From Collinsella sp. (lineage in GTDB: Bacteria; Actinomycetota; Coriobacteriia; Coriobacteriales; Coriobacteriaceae): a DNA stretch of 5,017 nucleotides. How positions within the stretch are numbered: position 1 is the first letter of the stretch; each line of letters begins with the position of its first letter. Shown piece after piece: positions 1 through 4,643 of the stretch. The notes below the pieces were generated by a model that did no database searches, had not been told where the DNA came from, and worked only from the letters and a program-made list of their open reading frames with translations. The stretch covers positions 1-5,017 of the forward strand of contig JAUMNV010000031.1 in assembly GCA_031295725.1 (NCBI GenBank). The letters run 5' to 3'. Both the position numbers and the translations under genes were made by a program.

Positions 1-1227
1 GGAGGGCGTGATGTTCTGCTCAGCGAGGTCCTCGGCAGAGAGCTGGGAGTGCGTGGTGGTAGCCGGGTGCACGACGAGCGACTTGACGTCGGCCACGTTG
101 GCGAGCAGCGAGAACACCTGCAGATGATCGATGAACTTCCAGGCGGCCTCCTGGCCACCCTTGATCTCAAAGGTAAAGATCGAGGCGCCGCCACGGGGGA
201 AGTACTTCTGATAGAGCTCGTGATCGGGGTGCTCAGACAGGCTCGGGTGGTTCACCTTGGCGACATGGCTGTCACCAGCCAGGAACTCAACGACCTTCTT
301 GGTGTTCTCGACATGACGGTCAACGCGCAGCGACAGAGTCTCGGTGCCCTGGAGCAGGATCCAAGCGTTGAACGGGCTGATGCAGGCGCCCTCGTCACGC
401 AGCAGGATGGCGCGGACATAGGTTGCGAAGGCGGCGGGACCGGCAGCCTCGGCAAACGAGACGCCATGGTAGGAGGGGTTGGGCTCGGCGATCTGCGCAT
501 ACTTGCCGCTCGCCTTCCAATCGAAGTTACCGCCGTCGACGATCACACCGCCCAGCGAGGTGCCGTGGCCGCCGATAAACTTGGTTGCGGAGTGGACGAC
601 GATGTTGGCACCATGCTCCAGCGGACGGAACAGATACGGGGTGCCGAAGGTGTTGTCGACGACAACCGGCAGACCGTGCTTCTTGGCGATCTCGGAGATG
701 GCGTCGATGTTGGGGATGTCGGAGTTGGGGTTGCCGAGCGTCTCGAGATAGATGACCGTGGTGTTGTCCTTGATGGCCCCCTCGACCTCTTCCAGGTTAT
801 GGACATCGACGAAGGTGGTCTCGACGCCAAACTGGGAGAGCGTATGCTCCAGCAAGTTGTAGGAGCCACCGTAGATGGTCTTCTGAGCCACCACGTGGTC
901 ACCGGCCTGGGCAAGAGCCTGCAGGGTATAGGTGATGGCAGCAGCACCGGAGGCGACGGCAAGACCTGCCACACCACCCTCGAGTGCGGCGATACGGTCC
1001 TCGAAGACGCCCTGGGTGGAGTTGGTCAGACGGCCGTAGATGTTACCGGCGTCGGCAAGACCAAAGCGGTCGGCGGCGTGCTGGGAGTTGTGGAACACAT
1101 AGCTCGTGGTCTGGTAGATAGGCACGGCGCGGGAGTCGGATGCGGGATCGGCGCTCTCCTGGCCAACGTGAAGCTGCAGGGTATCGAAACCAAAGGTGTG
1201 CTCGGGGTTGTTGATGAACTGGCTCAT
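1..1227 (-). CDS. metY: O-acetylhomoserine sulfhydrylase (MetY-type, PLP-dependent), C-terminus cut by window edge
   Basis: This cytoplasmic enzyme of the Cys/Met-metabolism PLP family is expected to combine O-acetylhomoserine with sulfide to give homocysteine, the direct-sulfhydrylation route to methionine. The 409 visible residues begin MSQFINNPEHTFGFDTLQLH. Family landmarks appear in order: YGRLTNSTQ (about 64-72, PLP-phosphate contact from the neighbouring subunit), the AALEGG segment (80-85), VASGAAA (91-97), DNTFGTPY (191-198) with the pyridine-binding Asp191, and SATKFIGGHG (213-222) with the Schiff-base Lys216. The segment around 386-398 (VVHPATTTHSQLS) is the usual C-terminal substrate-site motif. 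Family members are about 425-430 residues, so roughly 20 are missing beyond position 1. The start is supported by AAGGAG (1234-1239) six bases upstream. A 475-residue plus-strand open frame lies antisense to the gene and is a shadow. Cystathionine synthase/lyase relatives are possible, but the length and the 213-222 motif favour MetY. Confidence 0.93.
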   Translation of the reverse strand, partial: MSQFINNPEHTFGFDTLQLHVGQESADPASDSRAVPIYQTTSYVFHNSQHAADRFGLADAGNIYGRLTNSTQGVFEDRIAALEGGVAGLAVASGAAAITYTLQALAQAGDHVVAQKTIYGGSYNLLEHTLSQFGVETTFVDVHNLEEVEGAIKDNTTVIYLETLGNPNSDIPNIDAISEIAKKHGLPVVVDNTFGTPYLFRPLEHGANIVVHSATKFIGGHGTSLGGVIVDGGNFDWKASGKYAQIAEPNPSYHGVSFAEAAGPAAFATYVRAILLRDEGACISPFNAWILLQGTETLSLRVDRHVENTKKVVEFLAGDSHVAKVNHPSLSEHPDHELYQKYFPRGGASIFTFEIKGGQEAAWKFIDHLQVFSLLANVADVKSLVVHPATTTHSQLSAEDLAEQNITPS

Positions 1228-1405
1228 GATGATCTCCTTGATCGAACAAAAGTAAATAAATTAGAGAGAAGTAAGTCGCTGTCTCCTGATCACGCCGACG
1301 GGCGCAAACAGGAGCCCGGCATTCGTCTTGGTAAGCAATTCATATGCGGGCCTCCTTTCGCATCCCGGTTCCGTGGTCGGTTTAATTACCTACCGCCTTT
1401 GTGTG
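1228..1405 (-). promoter_or_regulatory. metY 5' leader with competing Shine-Dalgarno/anti-Shine-Dalgarno pairings
   Basis: This is the predicted untranslated leader of metY, about 178 nt from the inferred start site near 1405. In the minus-strand sense it contains three AGGAG copies: the small-ORF Shine-Dalgarno (1352-1356), one just past the small-ORF stop (1283-1287), and the metY Shine-Dalgarno (1234-1238). It contains one complementary CTCCT (1310-1314). CTCCT plus flanks can form a stem of 5+4 bp with one bulged base with the first copy (1310-1318 with 1347-1356). It can form a 6-bp stem topped by CGCC/GGCG with the second (1283-1288 with 1309-1314), and 5 bp with the third. No U-rich run follows the stems, so translational control is more likely than a classical terminator-type attenuator. 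The pairings are seen by eye; their use in the cell is inferred. Confidence 0.5.
1290..1343 (-). CDS. Putative 17-residue cysteine-containing leader peptide upstream of metY
   Basis: A short open frame reads MNCLPRRMPGSCLRPSA and stops at TGA, 62 nt before the metY start codon. It has a better ribosome binding site than most genes here (AAAGGAGG, 1351-1358, 7 nt before the ATG). Cys is at residues 3 and 12, which is high for 17 codons, and four Arg and four Pro are also present. Short Cys-containing leader peptides upstream of sulfur genes are known in other actinobacteria, but I do not recognise this exact peptide. The second Cys codon (1308-1310) abuts and overlaps the CTCCT element that can mask Shine-Dalgarno sequences, so a ribosome waiting at this codon would cover that element. 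The product itself probably has no function beyond being translated. A weaker 7-codon frame (1340-1363) ends overlapping its ATG and may be chance. Confidence 0.55.
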   Translation of the reverse strand: MNCLPRRMPGSCLRPSA

Positions 1406-1411
1406 TTTTGA

Positions 1412-1440
1412 ATAGTACGAGCATTGTTTCGCTCGGTCAA
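1412..1440 (-). promoter_or_regulatory. Sigma-70-type promoter of metY with an inverted repeat in its spacer
   Basis: On the minus strand, TTGACC (1435-1440) is followed by exactly 17 bp and TACTAT (1412-1417). Both hexamers match consensus at five of six positions, making this the best promoter in the window. Transcription would start near 1405. The spacer contains the inverted repeat CGAGC-N8-GCTCG (1418-1422 and 1431-1435), which touches both hexamers; a protein bound there would block RNA polymerase. The repeat could alternatively be chance. Confidence 0.75.
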
Positions 1441-1454
1441 TCACTTAAAAGCGC

Positions 1455-1485
1455 TAACCTGTTATCGGTTTTTTAGATAGCTATC
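1455..1485. promoter_or_regulatory. Paired palindromes between metY and the lysR-type gene, candidate regulator-binding sites
   Basis: Two short palindromes sit upstream of the metY -35 element. TAACCTGTTA (1455-1464) is an inverted repeat with a 2-bp centre, and GATAGCTATC (1476-1485) is a perfect 10-bp palindrome. Their centres are 21 bp apart, about two helical turns, at roughly -55 and -75 relative to the inferred metY start site. This is the zone where LysR-type regulators bind divergent targets, and it also overlaps the 5' region of the regulator gene, which would allow autoregulation. No strong plus-strand promoter is visible; the best weak candidate is TTGTTT (1424-1429) with TAAAAG (1446-1451) at 16-bp spacing. 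Function is inferred from position and symmetry only. Confidence 0.4.
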
Positions 1486-1501
1486 GAAAGGACGGGCGCC
1501 G

Positions 1502-2404
1502 ATGACCCTCCAGCAGCTTCGCTTTCTTATCGCCGTGGCAGAGTCCGGCTCAATTAACGCCGCAGCTCAGCGCCTCTATACCGCTCAGTCCAACATCTCA
1601 AACGCCGTCAAAAGCCTGGAACAGGAGCTCCACCTGGAGATCTTTACGCGCTCCAGCCGCGGCGTCACGCTCACCAACGACGGCACCGAGCTTTTGGGCT
1701 ATGCGCGCCAGGTCGTAGAGCAGGCCGACATGCTCGAGGCGCGCTACGAGGACGGCGGCACCCCGCAAGCCCGCCTCGCCATCTCAGCCCAGCACTACGC
1801 CTTTTCAGTCGAGGCCTTTGTCAACGTGGTCGAGCGCTGCCGCGACAGCAAGTTCGAGTTCATCATGCGCGAGACCACCACATCGCAGATCATCGATGAC
1901 GTCCGCGCGTTTCGCAGCGACATCGGCATCCTCTATCTGGACGACTTTAACGCCCGCGTTCTGCAGAAGGCTTTTGCCGATGCGCGCGCGAGCTTCCATC
2001 CCCTATTCGACGCGACGGTCCACGTCTTCGTTAGCGAGCGCCACCCGCTTGCCCGCCGCCCGCAGCTGTCCCTTGCCGACCTCACACCATATACGCGCTA
2101 CAGCTTTGAGCAGGGAACCTCAAACTCCTTCTATTACGCCGAGGAACCTTTTAGCTATATCCCTTGCGACCGCAACATACGAATCTCGGACCGCGGAACA
2201 CTTACTAACTTACTTATCACGTCGAACGGCTACACCCTGTCGACCGGTGTCCTCTCCAATGAAATGCAATGGGGTATGGCATCGATCCCGTTAGCAGACG
2301 CCCCAACGATGCACGTAGGCTATATCATGCACGACGAGCGCAAGCCCTCTCCCCTCTTGCAGCAATACCTCGACGAGCTCAACCGCATCATCCATGCCAA
2401 CTAA
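1502..2404 (+). CDS. LysR-family transcriptional regulator, divergent from metY
   Basis: This 300-residue protein has the normal length for a LysR-type regulator. The N-terminal winged helix-turn-helix spans about residues 2-61, beginning MTLQQLRFLIAVAESGSINA, with the recognition helix around 27-43 (TAQSNISNAVKSLEQEL) and the wing at IFTRSSRGVTLTNDG. The MTLQQLRFL start and the LYTAQSNIS segment resemble CysB, the sulfur-assimilation member of the family, though the protein is shorter than CysB. A linker helix runs to about residue 85 and the effector-binding domain fills about 89-296. The ATG is preceded by GAAAGGA (1486-1492) at good spacing. Divergent placement from metY across 274 bp is typical of a regulator and its target, so sulfur or methionine control is a reasonable inference. 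The ligand (for example an O-acetylated amino acid) cannot be read from the sequence. Confidence 0.93.
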   Translation: MTLQQLRFLIAVAESGSINAAAQRLYTAQSNISNAVKSLEQELHLEIFTRSSRGVTLTNDGTELLGYARQVVEQADMLEARYEDGGTPQARLAISAQHYAFSVEAFVNVVERCRDSKFEFIMRETTTSQIIDDVRAFRSDIGILYLDDFNARVLQKAFADARASFHPLFDATVHVFVSERHPLARRPQLSLADLTPYTRYSFEQGTSNSFYYAEEPFSYIPCDRNIRISDRGTLTNLLITSNGYTLSTGVLSNEMQWGMASIPLADAPTMHVGYIMHDERKPSPLLQQYLDELNRIIHAN

Positions 2405-2459
2405 CTGTCGGAAGACGGGGTAGAAATCGTAGATTGCTAGCCCCCGGCGGGCATGGCGC

Positions 2460-2465
2460 TACAAT
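2460..2465 (+). promoter_or_regulatory. -10 element (TACAAT) upstream of RNase HI
   Basis: TACAAT matches the consensus -10 at five of six positions and is preceded by GCGC. The only recognisable -35 candidate, TTGCTA (2434-2439), is 20 bp away, so the -35 contact is weak. Transcription would begin near 2472, downstream of the in-frame ATG at 2453. That argues against that ATG as the RNase HI start. Confidence 0.5.
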
Positions 2466-2503
2466 GGTCACTCACACGAAACGTACCCAACGAAAGGAAG
2501 CCC

Positions 2504-2989
2504 GTGAAGGTCATCATCTATACCGACGGCTCGGCCCGATCAAATCCGGGACGCGGCGGCTACGGCGCCGTGCTCAAATACACCAACCCCGCCGGCAAGA
2601 CCTTCACCTCCGAGCTTTCGCGCGGCTACGCCAAGACCACCAACAACCGCATGGAGCTCATGGCGGTCATCGTGGCGCTCGAGGCACTTAACCGCCCCTG
2701 CGAGGTCGAGGTCCATTCCGATTCGCAGTACGTCGTCAACGCCTTTAACAAGCACTGGATCGACGGCTGGAAAAAGCGCGGATGGAAAACCGCCAACAAG
2801 CAGCCCGTCAAGAACCGCGACCTGTGGGAGCGCCTACTCACCGCCAAAAGCAAGCACAAGGTTGAGTTCATCTGGGTTAAGGGTCACGCCGGCCACGAGC
2901 TCAACGAGCGCTGCGATGAGCTCGCCACCACGGCGGCCGACGGCAGTAACCTCGATATCGACACCGGCTTTAACGAGAGCGACCTGTAA
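2504..2989 (+). CDS. rnhA: Ribonuclease HI
   Basis: RNase HI cleaves the RNA strand of RNA-DNA hybrids, removing R-loops and primer RNA in the cytoplasm. The 161-residue protein aligns by eye with the E. coli enzyme (155 residues) over its length. All acidic catalytic residues are present: Asp8 (YTDGS), Glu51 (NNRMEL), Asp73 (HSDSQYV) and Asp138 (ERCDELA), with the assisting His128 in VKGHAGHELNERCDELA. The basic handle region (WKKRGWKTANKQPVKNRDLW, about 89-108) is also present, so it should bind hybrids well. I chose GTG at 2504 because AAAGGAAG (2493-2500) lies at correct spacing and the encoded N-terminus then matches the family. The longer frame from ATG 2453 adds 17 unrelated residues over the promoter. 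It follows the LysR-type gene by 99 bp with its own likely promoter. Confidence 0.96.
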   Translation: MKVIIYTDGSARSNPGRGGYGAVLKYTNPAGKTFTSELSRGYAKTTNNRMELMAVIVALEALNRPCEVEVHSDSQYVVNAFNKHWIDGWKKRGWKTANKQPVKNRDLWERLLTAKSKHKVEFIWVKGHAGHELNERCDELATTAADGSNLDIDTGFNESDL

Positions 2990-3023
2990 TAGCGTTTTCG
3001 CGCAGCTTTATATCCCCACGCGC

Positions 3024-3029
3024 TACACT
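3024..3029 (+). promoter_or_regulatory. -10 element (TACACT) upstream of the oxidoreductase-acylphosphatase pair
   Basis: TACACT, preceded by GCGC like the element before RNase HI, lies 33 bp before the oxidoreductase ATG in a 73-bp gap. No convincing -35 hexamer occurs at 16-18 bp. The transcript would start near 3036 and carry the AAGGGGG ribosome binding site. No terminator is visible after RNase HI, so read-through into this pair is also possible. Confidence 0.42.
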
Positions 3030-3062
3030 CATCCTGTAGACCAAGCAACGCAAGGGGGACGT

Positions 3063-4169
3063 ATGCTGCGCATCGCGACCATCGGCACATCCATGATTAC
3101 CGACGACTTTATCCAGGTCGTCAACGCCAACGACCAAGCCGCGTTTGTGGGCACGCTTTCACGCGACGCCAATCGCGGTACTGCCTTTACCGCCGAGCGC
3201 GGTGGCGAGCGAAACTTTACGTCACTCGAAGAGCTCGCGTCCGCCGACGACGTCGATGCCGTCTACATCGGCAGCCCCAATGCACTCCATCACGAGCAGG
3301 CGCTCGCCTGCATCGCCGGCGGTAAGCACGTTATCGTCGAAAAGCCCTTCTGCGCCACCGAGGCGCAAGCGCTCGAGGTCTTCCAGGCTGCCGAGGCAGC
3401 TGGCGTCGTGGCCCTCGAGGCCATGCGCCCGCTTCACGATCCCGCTTTCCACGCCATTGAGGACGCTCTGGGCGAAATTGTGCCCATTCGCCGCGCCTCG
3501 CTGCGCTTTGGCAAGTATTCCTCGCGCTACAACGAGATTCTCGCGGGACGCGCCACCAATATCTTCGACTGCAATATGGCATCAGGTTCCCTCATGGACA
3601 TTGGTGTCTACACCGTCGAGCCCATGGTCGAGATTTTCGGCATGCCCTCCGGCCTTACGAGCATGACTACTCTGCTCGACCCCACCACGCGACAGCTCAC
3701 GCACGGCCCCATCGACGGCTGCGGTTCCATCCTCGCCAGCTACGGCGGTGGCCGTATCTCCGTCGAGCTCGCGCACTCCAAAATTACGAATGACCTGCTG
3801 CCCTCGCAGATCGAAGGCGAGCGTGGCACTATCCAGATCGACCATCTGTCCACGCCCCGCAACGTCCGCATCGACTATCGCGGCGACGTCGTACGCGGCT
3901 CGGCGACCGAGGCACCGCGCGAACAGGGAGACAACGGCCGCGTGCTCGACCTGCCCAAATCGAGCAACACTATGGAATACGAACTCACAGACTTTATCAC
4001 CGCCATCGGCGGCATCGATAACGTTAAGGAAGAGATTTGGGAGACCCCGGCGGGACGCCACGAGCTTGGCCACTACCGCGATGTCACACTCGTCTCACTG
4101 CGCATCATGGATGCCGTGCGCCAGCAGGCCGGCATAACCTTCCCGGCCGACGCAGGCAAGCAGGCATAG
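3063..4169 (+). CDS. Gfo/Idh/MocA-family NAD(P)-dependent oxidoreductase
   Basis: This 368-residue cytoplasmic dehydrogenase most likely acts on a sugar or polyol derivative using NAD(H) or NADP(H); its substrate cannot be told. The N-terminal Rossmann domain (about 1-122) begins MLRIATIGTSMITDDFIQVV, with GTSxIT replacing the usual GxGxxA loop, a variant I associate with a subset of the family. It continues through AVYIGSPNALHHEQAL (66-81) to the family signature GGKHVIVEKPF (86-96), with the catalytic-site Lys94. The C-terminal domain carries GSLMDIGVYTVEPM (175-188), with Asp179 and Tyr183 where this family places substrate and catalytic residues. AAGGGGG (3052-3058) lies four bases before the ATG. 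An in-frame extension back to 2862 overlaps RNase HI and is a shadow. The next gene starts 2 nt after the stop, indicating co-transcription. Confidence 0.92.
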   Translation: MLRIATIGTSMITDDFIQVVNANDQAAFVGTLSRDANRGTAFTAERGGERNFTSLEELASADDVDAVYIGSPNALHHEQALACIAGGKHVIVEKPFCATEAQALEVFQAAEAAGVVALEAMRPLHDPAFHAIEDALGEIVPIRRASLRFGKYSSRYNEILAGRATNIFDCNMASGSLMDIGVYTVEPMVEIFGMPSGLTSMTTLLDPTTRQLTHGPIDGCGSILASYGGGRISVELAHSKITNDLLPSQIEGERGTIQIDHLSTPRNVRIDYRGDVVRGSATEAPREQGDNGRVLDLPKSSNTMEYELTDFITAIGGIDNVKEEIWETPAGRHELGHYRDVTLVSLRIMDAVRQQAGITFPADAGKQA

Positions 4170-4171
4170 CG

Positions 4172-4582
4172 ATGGGCCTCTTCGATACGTTCTTCTCCAG
4201 TGTCACCGGCGGCAGTCGAGAGCCTCAAAAACCATCAAACGTCGAGCTCGAGCTGCGCCGCAGGCTTACTGTGCTCGCAAGCGACGGGGCCACTCAAGAC
4301 ACTCCCCTGCGCTATTTCCTGCGCTGGGCGGGGCAAGTCCAGGGCGTTGGCTTTCGCTTTACCAACACCAACCTCGCGCAGGCACGCGCGCTCACCGGCT
4401 GGGTGCGTAACATGGAAGACGGCTCAGTCGAGATGGAGATACAGGGAGCTCCGGCAAATATCCTATCTCATCTCGAGGCGCTTCATGCCTCCTACGAGCG
4501 CATGGGATCGCGTTTTCGCCTCGTAGACGCCCAGGCCCGAGCCCCACTTACCAATGAAGACGGTTTCACGCCTCGTTATTAG
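4172..4582 (+). CDS. acyP: Acylphosphatase with an N-terminal extension
   Basis: Acylphosphatases hydrolyse carboxyl-phosphate bonds in small metabolites such as acetyl phosphate or carbamoyl phosphate. Of the 136 residues, the C-terminal ~90 (about 46-136) form the acylphosphatase fold. The first signature is GQVQGVGFR (54-62), with the phosphate-binding Arg62. The second is GWVRNMEDGSVE (76-87), with catalytic Asn80, equivalent to Arg23 and Asn41 of the human muscle enzyme. Typical family members are 90-100 residues. The first ~45 are extra, starting MGLFDTFFSSVTGGSREPQK and continuing with a charged helix-like stretch around 24-32; I do not recognise them. ATG 4172 is chosen because it lies 2 nt after the oxidoreductase stop, with only a weak GCAGG upstream, suggesting translational coupling. 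A later start near residue 46 is not supported, since there is no Met or GTG with a binding site close to it. An upstream in-frame extension to 4037 overlaps the previous gene. Confidence 0.88.
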   Translation: MGLFDTFFSSVTGGSREPQKPSNVELELRRRLTVLASDGATQDTPLRYFLRWAGQVQGVGFRFTNTNLAQARALTGWVRNMEDGSVEMEIQGAPANILSHLEALHASYERMGSRFRLVDAQARAPLTNEDGFTPRY

Positions 4583-4643
4583 TATTGTGTGCTAAATACG
4601 GTATCATTTACCTACGACCGTTGATAGAAAAGAGGCGAGGCGC
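4583..4643 (+). promoter_or_regulatory. AT-rich control region with overlapping inverted repeats before the Fur/PerR-type gene
   Basis: This 61-bp gap is markedly AT-rich for the window. It holds TATCAT (4602-4607), a plausible -10, with TTAGTA (4579-4584) at 17 bp as a weak -35. Overlapping symmetries cover it: TAAAT-N8-ATTTA (4593-4610), ATAC-G-GTAT (4596-4604) and GGTA-N5-TACC (4600-4612). Fur-superfamily regulators often bind AT-rich inverted repeats in their own promoters, so this is a candidate autoregulatory operator. It does not match the TTATAATnATTATAA Per box closely. AGAGG (4631-4635) is the likely ribosome binding site of the next gene, 8 nt before its ATG. Confidence 0.42.

Noticed and set aside
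1283..1314. Intrinsic terminator in the metY leader
   Set aside because: The hairpin is real on paper, but the minus strand downstream lacks a U-run next to the stem, so termination is unlikely; translational control fits better.
1340..1363. Seven-codon frame overlapping the start of the Cys-containing small ORF
   Set aside because: It has no convincing ribosome binding site and would read through the small ORF's own Shine-Dalgarno; an overlap of this size is easily chance.
49..1476. 475-residue plus-strand open frame
   Set aside because: It runs antisense to metY, whose motifs are unmistakable, and has no ribosome binding site or recognisable domain. Long antisense frames are common opposite GC-rich genes.
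2440..2452. GC-rich GCCC/GGGC hairpin after the LysR-type gene as a terminator
   Set aside because: The stem is only about 4 bp and no T-run follows; it sits in the RNase HI promoter region.
2990..3003. GCG-TTTT-CGC hairpin after RNase HI
   Set aside because: A 3-bp stem is too short to act as a terminator.
2862..3062. 67-residue N-terminal extension of the oxidoreductase
   Set aside because: It overlaps RNase HI in another frame and lies upstream of the Rossmann-fold start MLRIATIGTS, which has its own AAGGGGG site.
4037..4171. 45-residue upstream extension of the acylphosphatase
   Set aside because: It lies wholly inside the oxidoreductase gene and its composition looks like an out-of-frame translation.
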